Shown here: one piece after another, positions 34,020 through 42,113 of the stretch
How the letters are laid out: the number at the start of each line of letters is the position of its first letter
How positions within the stretch are numbered: the first letter of the stretch is position 1
From: Candidatus Nitrosopumilus sp.
GTDB taxonomy: Archaea > Thermoproteota > Nitrososphaeria > Nitrososphaerales > Nitrosopumilaceae
Reading direction: 5' to 3'
DNA: 57,232 nucleotides
Assembly (NCBI GenBank): GCA_021268355.1
Contig: JAJETY010000004.1
Coordinates: forward strand, 1 to 57,232
Position numbers and translations under genes: made by a program
Notes under the pieces: generated by a model
Seen by the model: the letters and a program-made list of their open reading frames with translations, nothing else
Database searches by the model: none
What the model was told of the DNA's origin: nothing

Positions 34020-34652
34020 GTGAATAAATTAATTATAATTCCTATCGTTCTCGTAATTGCATCTGTTGTATCTTATGTCTTGATTACACCTCAAGATACT
34101 CCAGAAACTCTAACAATTCCAATTTATGATTCTGGTTTTACTTATTATGATATTGAATATATTCAAACATCTCTTAAAGAACATGACATTTTTGTATCTA
34201 CTCCTACACCAATCACTGATCACACCATAACTCAATATTGCACATTCTTTGAAAATGATAAGTCTCAAAGTGTAGAATATTGTACCACAACTGTTGTTTT
34301 GGATTCAAACGGTAACACAATTGGAAACATAAACATTGGTGGAAGCACAACATCTCCAATCCTGGCAATCGCTAACCTTGAAACTGCCACACTTGAATCT
34401 GACAAAGAAACAACTTTTGAAATCTTTGAAACAGTAATTACAACACTTGTTTGTGATTGTTGGGATGAAGAATCTATCGGTTTTGAAAATATTTCTCAAT
34501 GGCTTGAAGCTGTACACACATTTTACTATGATTCAGGCCAGCGTAACATTAAATCTAAAATAGATAATTTATCAGGCACTGAAATTCTCTTTGAGATTAC
34601 TTCCAAGGATGATTCTGTATTGCAGACATTGATTATAACAAAACACGTCTAA
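34020..34652 (+). CDS. Secreted or membrane-anchored hypothetical protein
   Basis: About 210 residues, starting at GTG 34020 or TTG 34014. The N-terminal hydrophobic segment (KLIIIPIVLVIASVVSYVLI) is a signal peptide or anchor; the rest is hydrophilic, beta-rich and Thr/Ser-rich with four to five Cys (TQYCTFFEN, VEYCTTTVV, LVCDCWDEE). External disulfides are likely. I do not recognise the domain. It stands between the DUF192 gene and the TauE/SafE permease, all co-directional. Confidence 0.65.
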   Translation: MNKLIIIPIVLVIASVVSYVLITPQDTPETLTIPIYDSGFTYYDIEYIQTSLKEHDIFVSTPTPITDHTITQYCTFFENDKSQSVEYCTTTVVLDSNGNTIGNINIGGSTTSPILAIANLETATLESDKETTFEIFETVITTLVCDCWDEESIGFENISQWLEAVHTFYYDSGQRNIKSKIDNLSGTEILFEITSKDDSVLQTLIITKHV

Positions 34653-34687
34653 TTATATACAACAAAATTCTTTGATTGGCGACTACT

Positions 34688-35488
34688 ATGATTGAACAGT
34701 TTTGGCTTATTCTTTTAGGCTTTGCAGGTGGAATTTTAGGTTCTATGATTGGATTGGGTGGCGGAATTATTGTTGTCCCTGTTTTAACATTCTTGGGGTT
34801 TTCTCCCACCGCTGCCGCCAGTAACAGTCTTTTTGCTGCTCTAAGTAATGCAACTGCATCGACTATTTCATACTCTAAACAAAAAAGAATTCACTTCTCT
34901 TTAGGATTAAAACTTGGATTACTATCAATACCTGGAACTGTATTTGGAGCAATTATTTCTAGTGATATTGCACCTGATATTTTTAAAATATTGTTCGGAT
35001 TTGTATTGATAACTTCTGCTGCATACATTTTTCTTAGAAGAAATCTTGAGTCCAAAGAAAAAATCATTTCAAAACAAATGATGATCTTTGTAATTGGAGC
35101 AAGCTTTTTTGGAGGAATAATTTCATCCTTTTTTGGAATTGGTGGAGGAATAGTATTTGTTCCATTAATGGTTGCGGGCATGGGAATGGCAATGAAAAGA
35201 GCTGCCCCCACATCTCAATTGATTTTACTTTTTGCATCTTTTTCTGGTGTAATGACTCATAGTTTACTAGGTCATCCTGATTTCATTCAAGCTGGATTTT
35301 TAGCAATTGGTTCATTTTTTGGTGGATTGGTTGGAGCAAGATTATCAATTGATATTAAAGAAAGATATTTGCAGATTTTAGTTTCAATTGTAATTTTAAT
35401 TGCCGCTGCAAAACTATTCTATGATTCCTTAATTGATTCTGCGATAGTGGGTTATAGCCTCAATAATCTTATTATGCTTTTATACTAA
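34688..35488 (+). CDS. TauE/SafE (DUF81) family permease
   Basis: An ~8-TM permease of the TauE/SafE family, which exports or imports sulfite, sulfoacetate or related anions. The internal duplication is visible: the first half has GGILGSMIGLGGGIIVVPVL and the second GIISSFFGIGGGIVFVPLMV, each the family's glycine-rich signature. ATG 34688 is chosen over TTG 34676. No sulfur-metabolism genes are adjacent, so the substrate is open. A terminator-like hairpin follows the stop. Confidence 0.9.
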   Translation: MIEQFWLILLGFAGGILGSMIGLGGGIIVVPVLTFLGFSPTAAASNSLFAALSNATASTISYSKQKRIHFSLGLKLGLLSIPGTVFGAIISSDIAPDIFKILFGFVLITSAAYIFLRRNLESKEKIISKQMMIFVIGASFFGGIISSFFGIGGGIVFVPLMVAGMGMAMKRAAPTSQLILLFASFSGVMTHSLLGHPDFIQAGFLAIGSFFGGLVGARLSIDIKERYLQILVSIVILIAAAKLFYDSLIDSAIVGYSLNNLIMLLY

Positions 35489-35533
35489 TTTTGTGATATA
35501 TGTTGTTCGTCAGGTCTTATGATCTGAGGGCGG

Positions 35534-35568
35534 GGGAGACTAGTTGGCTCTCCTGTTTTATTATTTTC
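35534..35568 (+). terminator. GC-rich hairpin and T-rich tract after the TauE/SafE gene
   Basis: GGAGA (35535-35539) pairs with TCTCC (35549-35553), extended by one G-T pair, with a 9-base loop; a T-rich tract (TTTTATTATTTT) follows. It lies between two convergent genes and stands out by its GC content (GGGCGGGGGAG) from its AT-rich surroundings. A transcription terminator for the permease gene is the simplest reading. Confidence 0.5.
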
Positions 35569-36013
35569 TTGGAGGTTCCCTTTTAATTCTGTAGATGTTT
35601 CTTTTAGAAAGTACTATGGTCTCTCCATCATTATCTGTTGCTTCATAATCCACTATAATTTTTCCAAATTCATCATCAATCTCTTCTAGTTGTGATATTG
35701 TAAATTTTAATTTTAAAACTTGATCTGTGTACAACGGTTTGAGAAACCTCGTGTTTCTATTTTCCCAATTAGGATCCCCGTCCATTCCCAAAAATATTAG
35801 ATGATTTCCATAAATTTGACTAAGTCTTGTAAACTCTCCTTCCATTCTTGATAAAATTGCACGTCCAGAAACTATTTGTTCATCATTTTGTCTCTCTTCC
35901 AAAAATGCATTTCTTACTCTTGAAAAATTTAGATATTCTTCTAGTTCTTTATCTGAAATACTACATGTGGAATGAAATGTATCACCGACTCTAAATTCTG
36001 AAAATTTTTTCAT
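35561..36013 (-). CDS. MaoC-like hotdog dehydratase-family protein
   Basis: A 150-residue hotdog-fold protein similar to MaoC-like hydratases: KFSEFRVGDTFHSTCSISDK at the N-terminus, SGRAILSRMEGEFTRL in the central helix, then NTRFLKPLYTDQVLKLKF and ATDNDGETIVLSKRNIY strands. The catalytic Asp-x4-His of R-hydratases is not obvious (ERQNDEQIVSGR has Asp but no His), so it may bind acyl-CoA without hydrating it or have another activity. It lies 2 bases after the malonyl-CoA-reductase-like SDR and is surely co-transcribed. Confidence 0.75.
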   Translation of the reverse strand: MKKFSEFRVGDTFHSTCSISDKELEEYLNFSRVRNAFLEERQNDEQIVSGRAILSRMEGEFTRLSQIYGNHLIFLGMDGDPNWENRNTRFLKPLYTDQVLKLKFTISQLEEIDDEFGKIIVDYEATDNDGETIVLSKRNIYRIKREPPRK

Positions 36014-36015
36014 TC

Positions 36016-37782
36016 TTATCTTGATTCATCTACACAGAAAGTAACTTCTGATGATGAAGCTGCATTTTCTGAAACTAGGAAATTAAATGCGTCTGCAATT
36101 TTCTGGTTGTTCGATTCTACTCCTGTAACCGATCCTGGGAAAACTGTAAACATTCTGATTTTGGATTTTAAAACTTCACTAAGTTCTTGATTGACTGTAG
36201 TTGTAAATGGCCTCAATGCTCCTCTGAAAACTTCTACTTGTGCTCTTTGTGTACCTGTAACTTTTTTTCCTACAGGTAAGTCTGGTCCAATAATCATGAT
36301 TGCTCCTTTAGTGTCTTTGTATAATCTTGGATCTTTTCCTCCTCCCGGAACAAATTGTTCTAAAGCTCTTTGTGCAACAGTTGCAGGAGTTGAAATGAAT
36401 TTTGCGACTAACTCTTCCCATCCTGCTCTATTCAAATCAGTTAGATTTCCAACTTCTGGTAGTTTTCCAGTAATGTGAACTACAGCTAGAATTTCTCCAA
36501 TGTTTGTCTTTGCAGTATTTAGCCATCTTTCTACTTCTTCAGGATTCTTTATGTCGACAACATGTGAGTGGAATTTTCCACTGATTGAATCTTGAATTTG
36601 TTGAGGTGTTGATTGTGAAATGAAACATGCAACTTTTCCACCATTTTTCTCGATATGTCCTGCCAAAAATTCTACTCTTTCTGCATCTGTTTTATCTGTG
36701 GCATCAATAGTAAAGACAACTGATTTTCCTGTAAAATCTGGTTGGTGAACGCCTGGAGTTGTAGTTCCTATATGTGGTTTGACTGGATAAAAGACTCTGT
36801 CTCCGGGAATGACTTTACCGTTGAGAATCTTTGCAATTTCATCATCACACAAGTTTAGAACTGACTCTGCTACTTGTGATTGTGACAAAAATTCCCTATT
36901 TGCAATCATATGAGATGTATTGCTCTGGACTTTTTCTGCTATGGTTTGAATTTTGCTTAATAGATTGGTAAATGTCTCTGTTAATTTAGTAACATCTTTT
37001 CCATTTGCGAATTTTTCTGCCGTCTTTACAATTCCTTCTTTATCTACTCCTTCTGCTTGTATGCACTCTAACAAATCATCTTTTGCTTGCTCTACTTCTA
37101 CTGGGGTCAAATCTTCAAATCCACTAACCCTCATAAACTCTGCTGCAGCTTTTGGATAAACTGTTTTGTAAATTCTATCAGAATGTACTGGACCTGGATT
37201 TGTTGCAATTGATATGATTCCTTTATCAGTTAATTCCCATGACATACATTCTGCTAATCTATTTTTTGCACCCTGTGATGCAGTATATGGACTTCTGAAT
37301 CTGTAAGGCCTTTGCTCTAAAGGTCTTTCTTCAGTAAAGAATGTTGAAATTGTAATAATTTTACCTCCTTCTTTCATCACTTTTAATGCCTGCACTGAGC
37401 CCCAGAAGGTTCCAGTCAAATGGATTCCAATCGTACTCTTGAATTCATCTAATGGTGAATTTGGAAAACATGTTACTGGACCTGAAACTCCTGCATTGTT
37501 AATAATGTAATCTATGTTTACTCCTTCATTTTTTAGTGCATCAAACATTTCATTCATTGCTGTTTCATCTGCTACGTCAACTCCCGCAAAAATTTTGACT
37601 GTTGAATTTACTCCTTGTGGGATTTTTCCTTCAAGTTCTGATGCAGCTTCCTGTAATGGTTCTTTTCTTCTACCTAAGATAATCACACTTGCGCCATTTT
37701 CTACAAATTTTGTTGCAATTGCCTTTCCAATACCTGTTCCACTTCCTGTAACTAATGCGACTTTATCTTGGAATTTTAGCAT
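36016..37782 (-). CDS. Double-Rossmann SDR protein resembling the C-terminal half of bifunctional malonyl-CoA reductase
   Basis: A 588-residue protein (ATG 37782; TTG 37797 is less likely). The first SDR domain has the cofactor loop TGSGTGIG (12-19), NNAG, a Ser in ITISTFF, Tyr166 and PGPVHSDRIY. The catalytic Lys of YxxxK is replaced by Gln170 (YTASQ). A helical insert (~215-300) and the segment NGKVIPGDRVFYPVKP lead to a second, degenerate Rossmann domain (~315-585; GKSVVFTIDATDKTDAERV). By eye this layout matches the C-terminal half of Chloroflexus malonyl-CoA reductase, including the insert. Malonyl-CoA reduction is inference. It pairs with a MaoC-like gene. Confidence 0.75.
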   Translation of the reverse strand: MLKFQDKVALVTGSGTGIGKAIATKFVENGASVIILGRRKEPLQEAASELEGKIPQGVNSTVKIFAGVDVADETAMNEMFDALKNEGVNIDYIINNAGVSGPVTCFPNSPLDEFKSTIGIHLTGTFWGSVQALKVMKEGGKIITISTFFTEERPLEQRPYRFRSPYTASQGAKNRLAECMSWELTDKGIISIATNPGPVHSDRIYKTVYPKAAAEFMRVSGFEDLTPVEVEQAKDDLLECIQAEGVDKEGIVKTAEKFANGKDVTKLTETFTNLLSKIQTIAEKVQSNTSHMIANREFLSQSQVAESVLNLCDDEIAKILNGKVIPGDRVFYPVKPHIGTTTPGVHQPDFTGKSVVFTIDATDKTDAERVEFLAGHIEKNGGKVACFISQSTPQQIQDSISGKFHSHVVDIKNPEEVERWLNTAKTNIGEILAVVHITGKLPEVGNLTDLNRAGWEELVAKFISTPATVAQRALEQFVPGGGKDPRLYKDTKGAIMIIGPDLPVGKKVTGTQRAQVEVFRGALRPFTTTVNQELSEVLKSKIRMFTVFPGSVTGVESNNQKIADAFNFLVSENAASSSEVTFCVDESR

Positions 37783-37879
37783 AGTTAAAAATCCCAAATC
37801 TTTTGCAATATTTAATTGGATTGATCCCTGTCATTTTTTTCTTGATATCTTTATTTGTGGGTATGATTCATGATTTTTA

Positions 37880-38116
37880 ATGCATGACACAGAGCCAGAT
37901 ACATTTGTCCTTCAAACATGGCCTGAAAAATTTAGCAGTATGTTAAAAGAGATCGGAGTAGATTCTGAGTCCAAAGAAATTGGAACCGATGAAGTTGAAA
38001 AAGGTGATTATTACAGTAGATATTTTGCTCATACAGCAAGAATGATAACAAATAGAGGTTGTCTTGATGTCAAGAACTCTAACATTGACGTTATTCAAAT
38101 TATTCAGAAGGGGTAA
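37880..38116 (+). CDS. Hypothetical protein, 78 aa
   Basis: A small acidic protein (VLQTWPEKFSSMLKEIGVD, EVEKGDYYSRYFAHTARM) without recognised motif. It has its own start ATG 37880, divergent from the SDR gene by 97 bases, and a 125-aa gene follows after 2 bases. The two are a tight pair on the plus strand and probably act together. Confidence 0.65.
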   Translation: MHDTEPDTFVLQTWPEKFSSMLKEIGVDSESKEIGTDEVEKGDYYSRYFAHTARMITNRGCLDVKNSNIDVIQIIQKG

Positions 38117-38118
38117 AA

Positions 38119-38496
38119 ATGCAAGATCCTAATCCAATGCCATGGGGTGCTCTAGATAGATATCAAGCACACTTTATTGTAAGAAAAGATACTGGTGTGA
38201 ATGTTGGAAACTTTGTTGCAAAAACACAATTAAAAACTAAAGGTCATTTTGCAGCAAAAACTGTTGTAAGTGTAACTTGGAATGGACCAGGTGCTCTTGC
38301 CGAAAAACTCAGAAATGATTCTGAATTAAATGAAATGATTGCAAAACAATCTGTCAAAGATGCTACCATATATGTAGAACCTACAGAGAATGCTATTCGA
38401 ATTAGAAGTAAATGGGATAATCACCTTGCATTTGGAATTACAAAAGATCTTTTTGATATCTATGACCGAATAGCTGGCCACATAAAATCAATTTAG
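38119..38496 (+). CDS. Hypothetical protein, 125 aa
   Basis: An alpha/beta protein beginning MQDPNPMPWGALDRYQAHF, with strands KTVVSVTWNGPG and DATIYVEPTENAIRIRS and a closing helix. There are no cysteines. No family is recognised. It follows the 78-aa gene by 2 bases and its last 4 bases overlap the convergent tRNA endonuclease gene. Confidence 0.65.
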   Translation: MQDPNPMPWGALDRYQAHFIVRKDTGVNVGNFVAKTQLKTKGHFAAKTVVSVTWNGPGALAEKLRNDSELNEMIAKQSVKDATIYVEPTENAIRIRSKWDNHLAFGITKDLFDIYDRIAGHIKSI

Positions 38497-39029
38497 GCCT
38501 TCCACCAATCCAAAGCTAGAAAGTCAACATTATCTTTCCCTTTTGGTATTGCCAAGATGAATTGCTTTCTAACTGTTGTTGCTAATCTTCCTGCAAGTAC
38601 AATCCCTGTTGATGTGATTGGCTCGCTTCTATTATACACTTGAATCAAAAATGGTGCATGATCTATTCCTGGACCTTTTTCATATACTGCAAAATCACAT
38701 CCAAATTTTATTCCTGGATTAATTATGTATCCTTTATCTCTAAAGTTTTTGTAAACTAGATATTTTTTATCAAAATCATGATGTTCTTTTTTACAAATCT
38801 CTATCATTTGTTGGACTGTAATTTTTTGCTTTAATTTTGAAATTGTAATTTTCTTATTTTCTAACAAATACAAAGATTCGATTAAATCTAAAATAAGCGG
38901 CGCGTCAATTTCTTCAATTTTTGGTTTTGGAATACCTATTGGTTTTCCATAGTACCCATTACTGAAAAGTTTGCGAGAATCTTCAATGTTCCATACTATT
39001 ACTCTATTCTCAATTAGCTCCCCTTTCAT
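38493..39029 (-). CDS. endA: tRNA-splicing endonuclease
   Basis: Cleaves bulge-helix-bulge motifs in pre-tRNA introns and in pre-rRNA processing stems. The 178-residue length is the homomeric/short archaeal type. The catalytic triad is in place: Tyr116 (FAVYEKGP), His124 (GIDHAPFLI) and Lys155 (TTVRKQFILAI). The N-terminal domain is the usual small alpha/beta part (VIVWNIEDSRKLFSNGYYGK). It may need an additional subunit, which the window does not show. It is relevant to the 16S-flanking stem at 54655/56219. Confidence 0.92.
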   Translation of the reverse strand: MKGELIENRVIVWNIEDSRKLFSNGYYGKPIGIPKPKIEEIDAPLILDLIESLYLLENKKITISKLKQKITVQQMIEICKKEHHDFDKKYLVYKNFRDKGYIINPGIKFGCDFAVYEKGPGIDHAPFLIQVYNRSEPITSTGIVLAGRLATTVRKQFILAIPKGKDNVDFLALDWWKA

Positions 39030-39116
39030 ATTTGTTATAATCCCTAAGTGTATATGAACTCATTAGGCTTGTGCTCTTTCAATATAAAATAAAGTAAAAA
39101 TTTGGTTGTGATTAGG

Positions 39117-39770
39117 TTATAGGCTTAATGCTAACAATATGAAAGAATCGGAAACTCTTTGACATTTATCTGCCATTTCTTCAATTCCTTCAATCACATC
39201 TTTCATTAACATCAATTCTTTGGTGTTTGTCACTTCTGTTAGAAGCTTAATCGTTGCTTGTCTGTATTTGATGTCTATTTCTCTCTCAATAGTTTGTGTT
39301 TCTTGTGCTAGTTCAATTGCACTTGCAGTGTTTGTGTTAAGACTTCTGATAATCTCATTGAGTTTGTAGACTTCATCTACAACTAATTCAATTAGTTTTG
39401 TCAAGTCTTTATCTAATTTTGCACTTTTTAGAGTAGCAGGTTTCACATTTGATAACTTGAATGAAATTCCTGTAATGTAACCTGCAATCTCATCCATTGT
39501 ATATGCAGTATTTAGAAGATTTTCTCTGTTCATGATTAAACCTCCAACGTCTGCTACTTCACGTGTGATCTTTCTTCTTAGATTTTCTACTTCTTCTTCA
39601 ATTGTAGAAATTTGTTCCAGTGTGTTTTTGATTCCTGTCTTGTCTTTTTTCATCATCAGTTCAGGAAGTGTCGCTAGTTCTCTTGATGCATTTAGAATTC
39701 TGTTGATTTCGTCTTGTAAAACTGCTATAGCCTTTCTTTTTGCTTGAACTTCAAGCTCTCCGCTATACAT
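39117..39770 (-). CDS. PhoU-like (DUF47) protein
   Basis: A 217-residue all-helical protein of the DUF47/PhoU-like group, which usually regulates Pit-type phosphate transporters. Long helices KRKAIAVLQDEINRIL, TLEQISTIEEEVENLRRK, NTAYTMDEIAGYITGI and MLMKDVIEGIEEMADKCQRV match the two-bundle pattern with the Glu/Asp metal positions. No phosphate transporter gene is adjacent. It is upstream of endA and downstream of the DNA ligase on the same strand. Confidence 0.8.
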   Translation of the reverse strand: MYSGELEVQAKRKAIAVLQDEINRILNASRELATLPELMMKKDKTGIKNTLEQISTIEEEVENLRRKITREVADVGGLIMNRENLLNTAYTMDEIAGYITGISFKLSNVKPATLKSAKLDKDLTKLIELVVDEVYKLNEIIRSLNTNTASAIELAQETQTIEREIDIKYRQATIKLLTEVTNTKELMLMKDVIEGIEEMADKCQRVSDSFILLALSL

Positions 39771-39835
39771 AACAAAATGTACACAATCCCTAGGTAATTT
39801 AAATCCTCTATGATTTTTGATATTTTTTATGCATA

Positions 39836-41602
39836 TTACATGAGACTTTTGTCATGTGCAACTTTTTTCTGTCCTTTGTAAAGCGTGATAACTTCTTCGT
39901 TTGTGGAAGCATCTTCTGCCATCTTTTCAACTCTCATCTTTCCAGTAAATTTTGGGAATCTTAAAGCAAGGCCTGCACCTTTTCTAATTTTATCTCTGGC
40001 TGCTTTATGGATGGGGCTAAGTGTTATTTCTGATGCGACAACTTCAATAACTAACTCTGGTTCAAACCAAACATCGGCTTCCATCTCACTTACAATTCTT
40101 GGATTTTTTTTGATAGTGACTTTTGGATTTAGAATTTGGTATAATTGATCTAAATCCTCATCTGAGAATCCGGTTCCTACTTTACAAATACTAGTGAATG
40201 TATCTTCATCCTCCTCATATGTTGCTAACAAAAGTGTTCCATAGTTTCCTGTTCTTCTTCCTTTTCCAAAGAATCCTCCTATGACTACAAGATCTAAACT
40301 GTCTCCAAGCTCATTTTGATATTCTCTTTTTAGTTTCAGCCAATGACTTCCTCTTGCACCAGCTTGATAGGGTTTATCCAACATTTTTAACATTAATCCT
40401 TCACTGCCTGCATTGATGCTATTTTCAAAAAAGTCTTCAATATCATTTTCACTTTTGACAATAGTCATTGGAATATTTTTTACAAAATCATCTTCCTTAA
40501 CGACTTTCTCCATCTTCTCTCTTCTTTCTTTGTATTCCAATTCTAAACAACTTTTTCCATTACAATACAATATGTCAAAGAGATTAACTGTTATTGGATA
40601 TTGTGTCACTGCTTTCTCTATTTTGTATTTTCTTCTTCTGTGCATTAATTCTTGAAATGGTAAAAATTCTCCAGTGTTTTCATTTATGGCAACAGCCTCT
40701 GCTTCTAGTATGATGTTTTCAGCTTGAATTGTTTTTGGTATTTTTTCTATAATATCTGGATAATAACTTGAAATGTTTTCTAAACTTCTTGAAAATAAAA
40801 CAACTTTGTCTCCTTCGACATGAAGTTGGACTCTTTCTCCATCTAACTTGTATTCAGCTGCAAATTCACTTCCCATCTTTTCAATTGCTTCTTGTTCGCT
40901 CTTCACTCTATCTGCAAGCATGGGTCTGATTGGATTAAACAAAATTATTTTAAATTTTTCAACTCCTTCTAATCCTTCATTAGCTAAAACCTCTGCAACT
41001 TTTCCTAAATCACTGGATACGTTGTATGCGTGCTCCAGCACTTTTCTATTTTCTTTATTGCCTGAAAATGCCACTGCCAATGCGTCCATTACTGTATTTT
41101 CTGCTATGCCTAATCTCAGAGTACCCAACAATATTTTTAGTATGAAACTTGCTTCTAATGGACTGGCATCATTAAGTAAACTGGAAATGTATTTCATTTT
41201 CATATCTTGTGATCTACTTCCTTCTAATTTTGCAATTTTGAACAAAGTCTCATAGACTCTTTCAACTGTAATGTCTTCTACAAGGAATGTCGTCTGAGTT
41301 TTTTGTTCTAGAATTATAGCTGCAGCATGCCCAAGATCACCACCTTTGACGTATTCATCTTCAATTTTTTTAATTGGGATTCCTGATGACTTTGATATTG
41401 CTCTGATTGCAAGTTTTTCTGCAACTCCTAACTCCACTCCCTCAAAATCTGGTCTGAGCTTTCCTTGTAGCAAATACACTATTTTTGAAATGACTTCTTG
41501 AGGAGTTTTTTCAAATAATTCTACCAAATATTGTGTTAATTCTAGTCTTTTTCTAGTTGACTCCATCTTGTTAAATGAATCAGCTAATACAGAAAACTCC
41601 AT
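39836..41602 (-). CDS. lig: ATP-dependent DNA ligase
   Basis: Joins Okazaki fragments and seals nicks. The 588-residue protein has the N-terminal DNA-binding domain (1-220), the adenylation domain with motif I EYKLDGERVQLH (AMP Lys), motif III region NLFDILYCNG, motif IV GSEGLMLKML and motif V WLKLKREY, and the C-terminal OB fold (CKVGTGFSDEDLDQLY). This is the standard archaeal LigI-like type. ATG 41602 is used. A membrane protein gene lies 35 bases upstream on the same strand. Confidence 0.96.
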   Translation of the reverse strand: MEFSVLADSFNKMESTRKRLELTQYLVELFEKTPQEVISKIVYLLQGKLRPDFEGVELGVAEKLAIRAISKSSGIPIKKIEDEYVKGGDLGHAAAIILEQKTQTTFLVEDITVERVYETLFKIAKLEGSRSQDMKMKYISSLLNDASPLEASFILKILLGTLRLGIAENTVMDALAVAFSGNKENRKVLEHAYNVSSDLGKVAEVLANEGLEGVEKFKIILFNPIRPMLADRVKSEQEAIEKMGSEFAAEYKLDGERVQLHVEGDKVVLFSRSLENISSYYPDIIEKIPKTIQAENIILEAEAVAINENTGEFLPFQELMHRRRKYKIEKAVTQYPITVNLFDILYCNGKSCLELEYKERREKMEKVVKEDDFVKNIPMTIVKSENDIEDFFENSINAGSEGLMLKMLDKPYQAGARGSHWLKLKREYQNELGDSLDLVVIGGFFGKGRRTGNYGTLLLATYEEDEDTFTSICKVGTGFSDEDLDQLYQILNPKVTIKKNPRIVSEMEADVWFEPELVIEVVASEITLSPIHKAARDKIRKGAGLALRFPKFTGKMRVEKMAEDASTNEEVITLYKGQKKVAHDKSLM

Positions 41603-41637
41603 CTCATTCCTTCTCTAAAGTTGCATAAAAATTGAAT

Positions 41638-42045
41638 CTAGATGTATCTGAAAATTGTTGGTTTATCTGAATTAGGAAGATCTGAAACAAGTGCAAAATT
41701 GTAAAGTGGATAATACTTTTTGTATTGTTTCATAAAACTCCATGCGACATCATGTGTCTTGAATTCTGTTCTTAACCCATCGATTTCACTCTTTTTACCA
41801 TAAACATCAAAGGCTACTACTGAATACTCCTTTGGACGATTGTGAGGTTTTGCTTTAAGTAACCATGCTAGGGCAAATATGAAAACTGCTCCTAACACCA
41901 CATATTCTCCAGCAACTTTGAAAAAATCTAATACGACCAAGGGTATGGTTTTTCCAAATAAGACTGCCATGAAATTTGAAAATGATATTACTGCTAATGC
42001 TGTGAAAATGTATGTTTTCCAATCAAAAATCTTTTGAAAAATCAT
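41638..42045 (-). CDS. Two-TM hypothetical membrane protein
   Basis: A 135-residue protein with two TM helices (about 12-30 and 45-65; YVVLGAVFIFALAWLLKA), followed by a ~65-residue cytoplasmic domain containing YSVVAFDVYGKKSEIDGLR and AWSFMKQYKKYYPLYNFALV. I do not recognise it. It lies between lig and fbp on the same strand. The 68-base gap to fbp contains an inverted repeat: ACCTATC and GATAGGT (42051-42067). Confidence 0.65.
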   Translation of the reverse strand: MIFQKIFDWKTYIFTALAVISFSNFMAVLFGKTIPLVVLDFFKVAGEYVVLGAVFIFALAWLLKAKPHNRPKEYSVVAFDVYGKKSEIDGLRTEFKTHDVAWSFMKQYKKYYPLYNFALVSDLPNSDKPTIFRYI

Positions 42046-42113
42046 TTTTACCTATCTAAAGATAGGTGTTTTTTGATTTAACTATTTCTTATGATTTCCA
42101 GATTTGAAGATAA

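Noticed and set aside
35510-35560. tRNA or structured RNA gene after the TauE/SafE gene
   Set aside because: The GC-rich patch forms only one short hairpin before a T-rich tract; a terminator explains it better.
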